Below, in pieces: positions 43,272 to 53,287 of a stretch of DNA of 64,000 bases. Source of the DNA: Polaromonas glacialis (GTDB lineage: Bacteria; Pseudomonadota; Gammaproteobacteria; Burkholderiales; Burkholderiaceae_C); assembly GCF_000709345.1 (NCBI RefSeq), contig NZ_KL448323.1, positions 2,672,346 through 2,736,345 on the forward strand, in the 5' to 3' direction. Position numbers and translations under genes: made by a program. Numbering within the stretch: the stretch's first letter is position 1; every line of letters begins with the position of its first letter. The notes beneath the pieces are model-generated. The model searched no databases. It had not been told where the DNA came from and saw nothing but the letters and a program-made list of their open reading frames with translations.

Positions 43272-43373
43272 TTCCATTTCCAGATCAAACCGATATGTCG
43301 TTGCTTCGCCTTGCCGTGCCACAGCCTGTTCTCCGGCTTCGCGCCTAATCTCGGATTGATCTGGAAACGGAAT
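43271..43373. repeat. Long imperfect inverted repeat between cca and thioesterase
   Basis: TTTCCAGATCAAACCGA (43277-43293) pairs with TCGGATTGATCTGGAAA (43351-43367) with one mismatch. Extending outwards gives 23 bp with two mismatches. The loop of about 57 nt has no clear coding content. It lies between convergent genes and may terminate both, or be a small MITE-like insert. Confidence 0.6.
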
Positions 43374-43379
43374 GAAGCG

Positions 43380-43871
43380 TCAGGAAACGATGTAGGCCGC
43401 CGCCGCCGTCGAGAGCAGCATGCCGTCGGCGCCCAGGAATTCCATGCGCGTACTGGCCACGCGCGAACCCAGACGCATCACTTCGGCGCGCAACTCGAAG
43501 CGCTCGCCGATGCCGGGGCGCAGGTAGTCCACCCGCAGGTCAATCGTGCCGAGCTTGTAAAAGCGCTGCAGGCGCTGCGCCGGGGTTTCGTCCATGTGCC
43601 GCGCGCCGATGGCGGCCATCACGGCCAGCGCGCCGATGGCGTCCAGCCCGGCGCTGATGACGCCGCCATGGATGCGGTGGTGCGCCGCATGGCCGATCAG
43701 CTCGGGCCGCATGTCGATGCGCCCGATGACGCGATCGGCCTTGATCGAACTGATCTTCAGGCCGAGCAGCTGGTTAAAGACGATTTTTTCCTCGAAGATG
43801 GCCTTTAGCCCGGCTTCAAACTCTTCTTCGAACTCGGGCACGGGCGTTGGAGGGGTCAGGTGTTTGGTCAT
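43380..43871 (-). CDS. Thioesterase superfamily (hotdog) protein
   Basis: 163 aa from ATG 43871 (MTKHLTPPTPV); starts at 43880 and 43895 are also possible. Hotdog core: FNQLLGLKISSIKADRVIGRIDMRP, HHRIHGGVISAGLDAIGALAVM (the active-site-like HGG turn) and RVDYLRPGIGERFELRAEV. It is a stand-alone PaaI-like thioesterase of unknown acyl-CoA substrate, facing cca. Confidence 0.85.
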   Translation of the reverse strand: MTKHLTPPTPVPEFEEEFEAGLKAIFEEKIVFNQLLGLKISSIKADRVIGRIDMRPELIGHAAHHRIHGGVISAGLDAIGALAVMAAIGARHMDETPAQRLQRFYKLGTIDLRVDYLRPGIGERFELRAEVMRLGSRVASTRMEFLGADGMLLSTAAAAYIVS

Positions 43872-43951
43872 GGCCTGCATTGTCGGCGAGCCCATGCCGA
43901 AGCGTGATGGCCGAAAAGGTTAGCCGGCCGGGCAATTTTCCCGGGCACCAA

Positions 43952-43974
43952 CAAAAACGGCACCCGAAGGTGCC
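43952..43974 (-). terminator. Rho-independent terminator of the phasin gene
   Basis: On the minus strand GGCACC-TTCG-GGTGCC is followed by G and TTTTT. About 50 nt past the phasin stop. Confidence 0.8.
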
Positions 43975-44021
43975 GCCATGTGCTGCCGGGGCATTGAAGG
44001 CCCCGGGCTCTGGATGAGTGA

Positions 44022-44546
44022 TTACTCGGCTTTTTCGGCTGCGGTGGACAGCGCGGCAATGTTGGACTCGACCATTTGCGCGGCCTGCTTGGCGCTTTTC
44101 TGGGCGGTTTCCACGGCATTGTTGCCGGCCGTCATGGCGGACTTGATGACGGCCACGGCGGCTTCGGAACCGGCCGGTGCATTCTTCAGCGAGGTTTCCA
44201 GCAGTTCCGTGACGTTTTTCTGTGATTCAGCGCTGGCCGATTCAAAAACCTTGGTGAAATCGGCGCTGCTGCCGGAGACGATGTCATACAGGTGGCGGCT
44301 GTACGAAGCTGCTTTTTCAGCCATTGGCTTGGCCAGGCTTGACTGCAGGGTCATCAGCTCTTGGGCATCCTTGACTTCGGTCAGGGCTTGCAGGTGGCTG
44401 AAGGACTCGCCGAGCAGAGCCTTGGAAGCGGCCATGTTCAACTCGATCAGCTTTTCAAAGCTGGCGAATGCCTTTTCCGACAAGCCGGCAAGGGCTTCGA
44501 CATTGGATTTCTGGGTGGCGATCAGCTGGTCGTTGGTGAAGTTCAT
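44022..44546 (-). CDS. phaP: Phasin family protein (PHA granule coat)
   Basis: 174-aa amphipathic helical protein. The phasin N-terminus MNFTNDQLIATQKSNVEALAGL and SFEKLIELNMAASKALLGES are clear, followed by long Ala/Ser/Glu-rich helices. Phasins coat polyhydroxyalkanoate granules. Preceded by AAGGGAG before the start. Single gene with its own terminator. No PHA synthase in this window. Confidence 0.92.
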   Translation of the reverse strand: MNFTNDQLIATQKSNVEALAGLSEKAFASFEKLIELNMAASKALLGESFSHLQALTEVKDAQELMTLQSSLAKPMAEKAASYSRHLYDIVSGSSADFTKVFESASAESQKNVTELLETSLKNAPAGSEAAVAVIKSAMTAGNNAVETAQKSAKQAAQMVESNIAALSTAAEKAE

Positions 44547-44673
44547 GGTAGCTCCCTTGGGTTGCGGTTGAAAAAATGTTGCAGTGCAGCAATTACACCA
44601 TCACATGCATTTCAACGCAAGCGGACTTTATGTTCGCAGTTGTAAATAGTGGAAACCCTCGAAGTCAGTTCAA

Positions 44674-45834
<1,161 letters not shown>

Positions 45835-47496
45835 ATGATCTGGCAGCAGATATACGACCCTTTCGGCAACATGTACATATCCACCCTGCTGGCCGCCATC
45901 CCGGTGGTGGTGATGCTGGTGGCCCTCGGCTTTCTTCACATCAAGGCGCATATCGCAGCTGGCCTCGGACTGATCGCCGCCATCGTGGTGGCGGTGTTTG
46001 CCTATGGCATGCCGATGGACATGGCGGGCCGGGCGGCTGTCTATGGTGGCTTTACCGGTTTGCTGCCGATTGGCTGGATCGTGCTGAACATCATCTTTCT
46101 GCAGCAGCTGGCCGAACAAAATGGCAGCTTCAAGATCCTGCAGGATTCGCTCTCGGGCATCACGGCGGATCGCCGCCTGCAATTGCTGCTGATCGCGTTC
46201 TGCTTCGGCGCATTTTTTGAAGGCGCGGCCGGCTTCGGCACGCCCGTGGCGGTCACGGCCGGCATCCTGATCGGGCTGGGGTTTTCGCCGCTGGCCGCAT
46301 CGGGCCTTTCCTTGATTGCCAACACCGCGCCGGTCGCCTTTGGCGCGCTGGGCACGCCGGTCATCACGCTGGCCAAGGTCCACGGCTACGACCTGATGGA
46401 AGTCACCGCCATGATCGGCCGCCAGCTGCCGTTTTTCTCGCTGCTGGTGCCGTTCTGGCTGATCTGGGCATTTGCCGGGCGCAAGGCGATGATGGAAATC
46501 TGGCCGGCCATTTTGGTGACCGGCCTGTCGTTTGCGATTCCGCAGTACCTGGTGTCCAACTTCATCGGCCCCGAGCTGGTGGACATCATTGCCGCGATCG
46601 TTTCCATGGTGTCGCTGGTGCTGTTTCTGCGCGTCTGGCAGCCCAAGACCATCTGGACCTCGCCGTCGATCAAGGGCCATGACATCAGCGCGCATGAAGC
46701 CAAGCCGCCGGGCCCCGTGGTGGTGCATGACCGCGCCGCGCTGATCCGCGCCTGGACGCCCTGGGTGATCCTGTCGGTGTTCGTCTTCATCTGGGGACTG
46801 CCGCCCGTCAAGGCCTGGCTCAACGGCATCTTCGCGCCGTCGTTTCCGATGACCGGACTGCACAACCTGATCGAGAAAGTGCCGCCCGTGGTGCCCGTGC
46901 CGCACAAGGAAACGGCCGTTTATGTGCTCAACCTGCTGTCGGCCACCGGCACCGGCATCTTGCTGTCGGCCATCATCAGCGCGCTGATCATGAAGTACAA
47001 CCCGATTGAAATCGTCAAGGTCTTTTTCCGCACGTTCTGGCTGGTGCGCTATTCGCTGCTGACCATCGTGCTGATGCTGGGCCTGGGCACGCTGACCCGC
47101 TACTCGGGCACCGACACCACGCTGGGCCTGGCCTTTGCCAACAGCGGCGTGTTCTATCCCTTCTTCGGCACCCTGATGGGCTGGATCGGCGTGGCCATGA
47201 CCGGTTCGGACACCGCCTCGAACGTGCTGTTTGGCGGCATGCAGAAGGTGGCGGCCGAGCAGCTCGGCCTGTCGCCCAACCTGATGGGCGCGGCCAACAG
47301 CTCGGGTGGCGTGATGGGCAAGATGATCGACGCGCAGTCCATCGTCGTCGCCTCGACCGCGACCAAGTGGTTCAACCACGAAGGCGACATTCTGCGCTAT
47401 GTGTTCTTCCATTCGATCGTGCTGGCCTGCCTGGTCGGCGGCCTGGTGACGCTGCAGGCGTATGTGTGGCCGTTCACGCTGATGGTGGTGCACTGA
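45835..47496 (+). CDS. lldP: L-lactate permease (LctP family)
   Basis: 553-aa polytopic membrane protein with about 12-14 helices. Starts MIWQQIYDPFGNMYISTLLA, as LctP proteins do. Family blocks: FCFGAFFEGAAGFGTPVAVTAGIL and NTAPVAFGALGTPVITLAKV, then WIGVAMTGSDTASNVLFGGMQ and AANSSGGVMGKMIDAQSIVVA. Imports lactate or glycolate by proton symport. No lactate dehydrogenase is next to it. Confidence 0.95.
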   Translation: MIWQQIYDPFGNMYISTLLAAIPVVVMLVALGFLHIKAHIAAGLGLIAAIVVAVFAYGMPMDMAGRAAVYGGFTGLLPIGWIVLNIIFLQQLAEQNGSFKILQDSLSGITADRRLQLLLIAFCFGAFFEGAAGFGTPVAVTAGILIGLGFSPLAASGLSLIANTAPVAFGALGTPVITLAKVHGYDLMEVTAMIGRQLPFFSLLVPFWLIWAFAGRKAMMEIWPAILVTGLSFAIPQYLVSNFIGPELVDIIAAIVSMVSLVLFLRVWQPKTIWTSPSIKGHDISAHEAKPPGPVVVHDRAALIRAWTPWVILSVFVFIWGLPPVKAWLNGIFAPSFPMTGLHNLIEKVPPVVPVPHKETAVYVLNLLSATGTGILLSAIISALIMKYNPIEIVKVFFRTFWLVRYSLLTIVLMLGLGTLTRYSGTDTTLGLAFANSGVFYPFFGTLMGWIGVAMTGSDTASNVLFGGMQKVAAEQLGLSPNLMGAANSSGGVMGKMIDAQSIVVASTATKWFNHEGDILRYVFFHSIVLACLVGGLVTLQAYVWPFTLMVVH

Positions 47497-47550
47497 TCGC
47501 TGACAGGATCCAAGCGTTTGAGGGGTGCGCTGAGCACGGCACTTCTCAAT

Positions 47551-47589
47551 AAAAAAGCCGCTGTCAGCAACTGACAGCGGCTTTTTTTT
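47551..47589 (+). terminator. Rho-independent terminator of the lactate permease gene
   Basis: AAAAAAGCCGCTGTCAG-CAA-CTGACAGCGGC followed by eight T; an 11-bp perfect stem with A and T runs on both sides, so it can work bidirectionally. Confidence 0.95.
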
Positions 47590-47610
47590 ATTCGCCTCGC
47601 AGCGCCTGCC

Positions 47611-47666
47611 GCTATTAATAAAGTAGCTTTAGACGCCCGTCCAGCTTGCGCAAACAGCTGTTTTTG
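47611..47666 (+). repeat. Interspersed repeat, copy 11
   Basis: GCTATTAATAAAGTAGCTTT, GACGCCCGTCCAGCTTGCGC, AAACAGCTGTTTTT. Downstream of the lactate permease terminator. Confidence 0.75.
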
Positions 47667-47689
47667 CTTGAAACCGGGCGTGAAACGGC

Positions 47690-48469
47690 TCAGAGTGCCG
47701 AAAAATCCGGCTTGCGCTTTTCCATGAATGCGGTGAACGCCTCGCGCGCGGCGGGCTCCTGCAGCATTCGGCCAAAACTCGCGCCCTCTTCGGCCATGCG
47801 CTCGGCGACCATGCCGGCATTGCCTTTTTTCATCAGCCGCTTGGTTTCCATCAGCGACGTGATCGGCTTGGCTGCCAGCTTGAGCGCCTGCCGCTGCGCC
47901 AGGGCGTTGGCCTCGGCGGGCGGCACGATGCGGTTGATCAGTCCCATGTCCAGCGCCGTCTCGGCCATGAAGGGCTCACCCAGCAGCAGCGCCTCGGCGG
48001 CGCGCGGATAGCCCATCAACTGCACCGCGAGAAAGCTCGACGCCGCTTCCGGGCACAGGCCCAGGTTGACGAAGGGCATGGAAAACGCGGCATTGTCACC
48101 GGCATACACCAGGTCGCAATGCAGCAGCATCGTGGTGCCGATGCCGACCGCCGGGCCGCACACGCTGGCGACGATGGGCTTGGGAAAGCTGCTGAGGCCG
48201 CGAAGGAAACGAAACACCGGCGCGTCCGAGGTGGCGGGCGGCTTGTTCAGGAAGTCGCCAATGTCGTTGCCGGCCGAAAAGATCGTTTCATGGCCCTGGA
48301 TGACCACCGCGCGAACCGCCGCGTCATGGTTGGCCGAGTCCAGCGCATCGGCCAGCGCGTCGTACATGGCGGCGGTGATGGAGTTCTTGCGCGCCAGGCG
48401 GTTGAGCGTGATCGTCATCACGCCGGCATCGACATGGGTCAGGATTTCTGGAATGTTGGAAGTATTCAT
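47690..48469 (-). CDS. Enoyl-CoA hydratase/isomerase
   Basis: 259-aa crotonase-fold enzyme. Oxyanion-hole regions FSAGNDIGDFL and VCGPAVGIGTTMLLHCDLVYAGDNAAFSMPFVNLGLCPEAASS are clear. It hydrates or isomerises enoyl-CoA. Distal gene of the leftward beta-oxidation cluster, about 140 bp after the thiolase gene with a repeat between. Start ATG 48469. Confidence 0.92.
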   Translation of the reverse strand: MNTSNIPEILTHVDAGVMTITLNRLARKNSITAAMYDALADALDSANHDAAVRAVVIQGHETIFSAGNDIGDFLNKPPATSDAPVFRFLRGLSSFPKPIVASVCGPAVGIGTTMLLHCDLVYAGDNAAFSMPFVNLGLCPEAASSFLAVQLMGYPRAAEALLLGEPFMAETALDMGLINRIVPPAEANALAQRQALKLAAKPITSLMETKRLMKKGNAGMVAERMAEEGASFGRMLQEPAAREAFTAFMEKRKPDFSAL

Positions 48470-48530
48470 GCAATGTCCTGGAGTTAGGGGGTGAAAGTGT
48501 AAGCCGGACCGCTGGCACCTGCCTTTGGCA

Positions 48531-48581
48531 GCTATTAAATCAATAGCTACTCATGCATACCAGGAAAGCGCCAGCAGCCAA
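48531..48581 (+). repeat. Interspersed repeat, copy 12
   Basis: GCTATTAAATCAATAGCTAC, TCATGCATACCAGG, AAAGCGCCAGCAGCCAAAA. Between the thiolase and hydratase genes. Confidence 0.75.
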
Positions 48582-48609
48582 AATCATCAAAAAATCAGCC
48601 CGACCGGAC

Positions 48610-49809
48610 TCAGACGCGCTCGAAAATGCCAGCAGCGCCCTGCCCCATGCCGACGCACATCGTCACCATGCCGTACTTGAGCTGGTGGCGGTGCAGCGCA
48701 TGGATCACCGTGGCGGCGCGAATCGCGCCGGTCGCGCCCAGCGGATGGCCCAGCGCAATCGCGCCGCCCATCGGGTTGACCTTGGCCGGGTCCAGCCCCA
48801 GCGTGTGGATGACCGCCAGCGACTGCGCGGCAAAGGCTTCGTTCAGCTCGAACCAGTCGATGTCGTTTTGCGTCAAGCCGGCATAGCGCAGCGCGGCGGG
48901 AATGGCCTCGATCGGGCCGATGCCCATGATTTCGGGCGGCACGCCCTTGGCGGCGTAGCTCACGAAACGCGCCAGTGGCTTGAGGCCGAATTCCTTCACC
49001 GCTTTTTCGCTGGCCAGGATCAACGCGCCGGCGCCGTCCGAGGTTTGCGAGCTGTTGCCGGCGGTGACCGAGCCGCGCGCGGCAAACGGCGTCTTGAGCT
49101 TGGCCAGGCCTTCGAGCGTGGTGTCGGGCCGGGCGCCTTCGTCCAGGCTGACGGTGCGGCTCTTGGCGATGACTTCGCCGGTCTCCAGGTTGGCGCTGCG
49201 GTCGGTCACCTCGACCGGCGTGATCTCGGCGCTGAACTCGCCGGCCTGCTGGGCCTTCAGCGCCTTCATGTGCGACGCGTAGGCAAACTCGTCCTGCGCC
49301 TGGCGCGAGACTTTCCACTGCTGCGCGACCTTCTCGGCGGTCAGGCCCATGCCGTAAGCGATGCCGACGTTCTCGTCGTTGGCGAACATGGCGGGCGACA
49401 GCGACGGCGAGTTGCCCGACATCGGCACCATGCTCATGCTTTCGGTGCCGGCGGCAAACATCACATCGGCCTCGCCGACGCGGATGCGGTCGGCCGCCAT
49501 CTGGATGGCCGACAGGCCCGAGGCGCAAAAGCGGTTCACGGTGATACCGCCCACGCTGGTCGGCAGGCCGGCGAGCACCGCACCGATGCGGGCGATGTTC
49601 AGCCCCTGCGGGCCTTCGGGAATCGCGCAGCCGCAGATGATGTCTTCAATCGCTTTCGGGTCGAGCGTAGGCACCTGGGCCAGCGCGGCCTTGAGGACGC
49701 TGACCAAGAGGTCGTCGGGCCGGGTATTGCGGAAAAACCCCCGATGCGAGCGCCCGATGGGCGTGCGCGTGGCGGCAACGATGTAGGCTTCCTGGACTTG
49801 TTTGGCCAT
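48610..49809 (-). CDS. Acetyl-CoA C-acyltransferase (3-ketoacyl-CoA thiolase)
   Basis: 399-aa thiolase. Nucleophilic cysteine in VNRFCASGLSAIQMAAD (about residue 90), then ELNEAFAAQSLAV and GGAIALGHPLGATGAIRAATVI near the C-terminus, and the final catalytic Cys in MVTMCVGMGQGAAGIF. Cleaves 3-ketoacyl-CoA to acetyl-CoA. Follows the DUF4442 gene at 21 nt; part of the fad-like operon. Confidence 0.95.
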   Translation of the reverse strand: MAKQVQEAYIVAATRTPIGRSHRGFFRNTRPDDLLVSVLKAALAQVPTLDPKAIEDIICGCAIPEGPQGLNIARIGAVLAGLPTSVGGITVNRFCASGLSAIQMAADRIRVGEADVMFAAGTESMSMVPMSGNSPSLSPAMFANDENVGIAYGMGLTAEKVAQQWKVSRQAQDEFAYASHMKALKAQQAGEFSAEITPVEVTDRSANLETGEVIAKSRTVSLDEGARPDTTLEGLAKLKTPFAARGSVTAGNSSQTSDGAGALILASEKAVKEFGLKPLARFVSYAAKGVPPEIMGIGPIEAIPAALRYAGLTQNDIDWFELNEAFAAQSLAVIHTLGLDPAKVNPMGGAIALGHPLGATGAIRAATVIHALHRHQLKYGMVTMCVGMGQGAAGIFERV

Positions 49810-49830
49810 GATTGAGATCCCTTTGATTCT

Positions 49831-50355
49831 TTAGCTTTTTCGGGGGCCGGACGGAATCCAGGCCCATGTAAATTCGCATTCGACGGGCTGAACACCTGCC
49901 TCGTCGGTGACGGTGACTTGCACCTTGACTTCACCCTTGTTGCTGTCCCGCATCAAGGCCTGCTGTTCTGGCGTCAGGACGGCCACCGCGCGCATCGCAC
50001 CCGTGGCGCGCTTTTTGAACGCCATCTTCAACTCCTTGGCCAGCGGAATGCAGTCGTCGCGCACATTCATGCCGACCACCATGCCGGTGGCGGTTTCGGC
50101 CAGCAAATTCATGGCCGACGCGTGGATGCCGCCAATGTGGTTCTGCACCTTCTTCTCGTTCTTCAGGCCGATTTCAACGCGCTCGCGGCTCATCTGCAGA
50201 AACTCCAGCCCAGCCGTGCCGGTGAAAGGCACGGCCCGGCGCAGCACCACACTGCGAAACCAGGTGCGCGCAAACGCGGGCACATCGACCAGCCGGTCCA
50301 GCTGGCGCTCCAGCCGGTTGGGCGGATGATCCACGGTGTTGAACTCAGCCATCAA
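49831..50355 (-). CDS. DUF4442 hotdog thioesterase-like protein
   Basis: 174 aa, hotdog fold of the DUF4442 type: VLRRAVPFTGTAGLEFLQMSRERV, QNHIGGIHASAMNLLAETATGMVVGM (HxGG-like active turn) and KKRATGAMRAVAVL. Likely releases free acid or CoA in beta-oxidation. Start ATG 50355 overlaps the stop of the dehydrogenase-hydratase gene by 4 nt. Confidence 0.85.
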   Translation of the reverse strand: MMAEFNTVDHPPNRLERQLDRLVDVPAFARTWFRSVVLRRAVPFTGTAGLEFLQMSRERVEIGLKNEKKVQNHIGGIHASAMNLLAETATGMVVGMNVRDDCIPLAKELKMAFKKRATGAMRAVAVLTPEQQALMRDSNKGEVKVQVTVTDEAGVQPVECEFTWAWIPSGPRKS

Positions 50356-52775
50356 TTACGGACGGGCTTGCCAGTGCTCATCATGCCCATGATGCGTTCC
50401 TGCGTTTTCGGATGCTCCAGCAGCGCGCAAAACGCCTTGCGCTCCAGCGTCATCAGGTATTCCTCGCTGACCAGCGTGCCGGCATCGACATCGCCGCCGC
50501 AGACCACGCCTGCGATCAGGCTGGCGATGTGAAAGTCGTGGCCGCTGATAAAGCCGCCGTCGCGCATGTTGACCAGCTGGCCCTTGATGGTCGCCACGCC
50601 GTTGCGCCCGGCGACCGGGAACAGACGGCGCAGCGGCGGACGGTAGCCCGAGATGTAGAGCGCGCGCGCTTCATTCAGCGCGACGAACAGCAGCTCGTCC
50701 TTGTTTGGCACGATAACGTCGCTGTCGAGCAGATAGCCCAGCTTGCGGCTTTCCAGCGCGCTGGTGCCCACGGTGGCCATGGCGGCGGCGGTGAAGCCCT
50801 CCAGCAGGAAAGGCAGCACGTCCTTGTTGCTCGACCTGGTGGCGTTCTCGGCGGCACGGCGCGCAATATAGGCCAGCCCGCCAGCGCCGGGCACCAGGCC
50901 CACGCCGACTTCCACCAGGCCGATGTAGCTTTCCATCGCCGCCACGCGTTTGGCCGAATACACCGCCATCTCGCAGCCGCCGCCCAGGGCCAGGCCACGA
51001 ATCGCCGACACCACCGGCACGGCCGCATAGCGCAGCCTGAGCATCACGGCCTGCAGTTCGGCCTCGACGCCGTCGATCATTTCCACTCCGCCCGCCATGA
51101 AAGCCGGCAGCATCGATTGCAGGTCGGCCCCGGCCGAGAACATCTCGTGGCCCGACCAGATCACCAGCCCTTTGTAGCCTTTCTCGGCCAGGTCAACGCC
51201 CAGCGCCAGGCCTTCGGCCACGTCGGGGCTGATCGCGTGCATCTTGGTCTTGATGCTGGCGATGAGCACGTCGCCCTTCTGTCCATTCGGGCCGTCCAGC
51301 GTCCAGAGGCGGATCGCGTCGTCCTCGTGCAGCGTCGTGCCGGCGGCTTCGAACGCCGGCGCCTTGGCGCCCAGCACGTCTTCGGGAAAATGCTGACGTT
51401 CATACACGGGCAACTGGCGGCGGGGAATGAACTGCTGGCCTGATGCGCTCCACGAACCTTCCGGCGTGTGTACGCCGCCGGCCTGTGCCACCGGGCCGTT
51501 GAACACCCAATCAGGCAGCGGCGCAGAACTCAGTGCCTTGCCCGCGTCGATGTCTTCCTTGATCCAGTTCGCCACCTGCAGCCAGCCCGCTTCCTGCCAC
51601 AGCTCGAACGGCCCCTGTTTGGCGCCAAAGCCCCAGCGCATCGCAAAGTCGATGTCGCGGGCGGTTTCGGCAATGCTGGCGAGATGCACGGCGGCATAGT
51701 GGAACTGGTCGCGCAGCACGGCCCACAAAAAGCGTGGCTCGGCGCCTTCGGCATGGCGCAGCAGGCCCAGGCGTTCGCTGGCCGGTTTTTTCAGCATGCG
51801 GCCGACCACTTCGTCGGCCTTGGCGCCGCCGGCCACGTATTCCATGCTTTCCGGGTCCAGCCGCAGGATGTCGCGGCCGACCTTCTTGTAGAAACCGGCG
51901 CCGGTCTTCTGGCCCAGGCTCTTGGCTTCGAGCAAGGCGGCGAGCACGGGCGGCGTGCCGTACATGTCGGCAAACGGGTCGGCAATCTTTCCCTCGCCAA
52001 GGTTGTCCTGCAGCGTCCTGATGACATGCGCCATCGTGTCCAGCCCGACCACGTCAGCGGTGCGGAAGGTGCCCGAGCTGGCGCGGCCCAGCTTCTTGCC
52101 GGTCAGGTCATCGACCACGTCGTAGCTCAGGCCGAAGGCTTCGGCCTCCTTGATGGTGGCCAGCATGCCGGCGATGCCGACCCGGTTGGCGATGAAGTTG
52201 GGCGTGTCGTGGGCGCGGATCACGCCCTTGCCCAGCGCCGTGGTGACGAAGGCTTCCAGGTCGTCGAGCACGGCGGGCTGCGTCGTCGGCGTGTTGATCA
52301 GCTCGACCAGCGCCATGTAGCGCGGCGGGTTGAAGAAGTGGATGCCGCAAAAGCGCGGCTTGATGGCCTCGGGCAGCGCTTGGCTCAGCGTGGTGATCGA
52401 CAGGCCCGAGGTGTTGCTGGCGACGATGGCGCCTTCGGCAATGAAAGGCGCGATCTTGTGATAGAGGTCGGTCTTCCAGTCCATGCGCTCGGCAATCGCC
52501 TCGATGACGAGGTCGCACTCCTTGAGCAAGTCCATGTGCTCTTCGTAGTTGGCCTGCTGGATCAGCGCCGCGTCTTCAGCCACGCCGAGCGGCGCAGGCT
52601 TGAGCTTTTTCAGGCCCTCAATCGCCCGGGTGACGATGCCGTTCTTCGGCCCTTCCCTGGCGGGCAGGTCGAACAGCACCACCGGCACCCGGCAGTTGAC
52701 CAGATGGGCGGCGATCTGCGCGCCCATCACGCCGGCGCCGAGCACGGCGACTTTCTTGACCTGGAAACTTGACAT
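50352..52775 (-). CDS. 3-hydroxyacyl-CoA dehydrogenase / enoyl-CoA hydratase fusion
   Basis: 807 aa. The N-terminal NAD-binding 3-hydroxyacyl-CoA dehydrogenase starts VKKVAVLGAGVMGAQIAAHLV (Rossmann GxGxxG), with FCGIHFFNPPRYMALVELI (catalytic His-Glu region) and GKGVIRAHDTPNFIANRVGI. Two helical C-terminal lobes of the dehydrogenase follow. The C-terminal 280 residues are crotonase-like: VIWSGHEMFSAGADLQSMLPAF and RGLALGGGCEMAVYSAKRVAAMESYIGLVEVGVGLVPGAGG. This dehydrogenase-first order is that of FadN-type proteins, opposite to FadB. Core enzyme of the cluster. Confidence 0.94.
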   Translation of the reverse strand: MSSFQVKKVAVLGAGVMGAQIAAHLVNCRVPVVLFDLPAREGPKNGIVTRAIEGLKKLKPAPLGVAEDAALIQQANYEEHMDLLKECDLVIEAIAERMDWKTDLYHKIAPFIAEGAIVASNTSGLSITTLSQALPEAIKPRFCGIHFFNPPRYMALVELINTPTTQPAVLDDLEAFVTTALGKGVIRAHDTPNFIANRVGIAGMLATIKEAEAFGLSYDVVDDLTGKKLGRASSGTFRTADVVGLDTMAHVIRTLQDNLGEGKIADPFADMYGTPPVLAALLEAKSLGQKTGAGFYKKVGRDILRLDPESMEYVAGGAKADEVVGRMLKKPASERLGLLRHAEGAEPRFLWAVLRDQFHYAAVHLASIAETARDIDFAMRWGFGAKQGPFELWQEAGWLQVANWIKEDIDAGKALSSAPLPDWVFNGPVAQAGGVHTPEGSWSASGQQFIPRRQLPVYERQHFPEDVLGAKAPAFEAAGTTLHEDDAIRLWTLDGPNGQKGDVLIASIKTKMHAISPDVAEGLALGVDLAEKGYKGLVIWSGHEMFSAGADLQSMLPAFMAGGVEMIDGVEAELQAVMLRLRYAAVPVVSAIRGLALGGGCEMAVYSAKRVAAMESYIGLVEVGVGLVPGAGGLAYIARRAAENATRSSNKDVLPFLLEGFTAAAMATVGTSALESRKLGYLLDSDVIVPNKDELLFVALNEARALYISGYRPPLRRLFPVAGRNGVATIKGQLVNMRDGGFISGHDFHIASLIAGVVCGGDVDAGTLVSEEYLMTLERKAFCALLEHPKTQERIMGMMSTGKPVRN

Positions 52776-52823
52776 GGATTTTTCTTTCTTCGAGTGACGC
52801 GACTGGTGCGCCGGTCATCTGGT

Positions 52824-53258
52824 TTACTGAATGCGGACCCAGGTCTGGGTCCGTCCGAAAGGCCCGAACGAGCCCCGGACCTCAAGCTTTTTCCCGTCCT
52901 CGACCGGCGTCATCTTCAGCGTGTAGTTGCGGCCGTTTTCCGGATCGAGGATCTTGCCGCCCTCCCACACCTCGCGGCCTTCGGCCTTTTTGGCGCCCCG
53001 GATGATTTCAAGGCCGAGCAGCGGCTGGCCCTTGCGGTCGTCGCTGCATTCGGTGCAGACGTCCTCTGGCCTGGCGGTCTTGAGCAGGCGCTTTTCGATC
53101 TTTCCGCTCAGCACGCCGCCGGCCTCCACGACACGAACCTCGGCCTTGGCTTCGCCGGTCTTTTCGTCAAAACTGCGCCACAGGCCCACCGGCGTACTCT
53201 GGGCCATGGCAGACAATGAAGAAGCTCCTAAAACAATAGCTATCAATGCACGGTACAT
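52824..53258 (-). CDS. DUF2147 secreted protein in the beta-oxidation operon
   Basis: 144 aa with a Sec signal peptide (MYRALIAIVLGASSLSAMAQ). DUF2147 core: TPVGLWRSFDEKTGEAKAEVRV, GVLSGKIEKRLL, PEDVCTECSDDRKGQPLLGL and GRNYTLKMTPVEDGKKLEVRG. A periplasmic lipocalin-like protein of unknown role. It lies between the acyl-CoA dehydrogenase and the dehydrogenase-hydratase genes with short gaps, so it is co-transcribed with fatty-acid genes. Confidence 0.9.
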   Translation of the reverse strand: MYRALIAIVLGASSLSAMAQSTPVGLWRSFDEKTGEAKAEVRVVEAGGVLSGKIEKRLLKTARPEDVCTECSDDRKGQPLLGLEIIRGAKKAEGREVWEGGKILDPENGRNYTLKMTPVEDGKKLEVRGSFGPFGRTQTWVRIQ

Positions 53259-53287
53259 ATGCGCTCCAGCAGTAAAAGGTTAATAAA

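Noticed and set aside
53225..53250. Fragment AACAATAGCTATCAATGC at the DUF2147 start
   Set aside because: Only about 12 bp match the repeat; codes an ordinary signal peptide.
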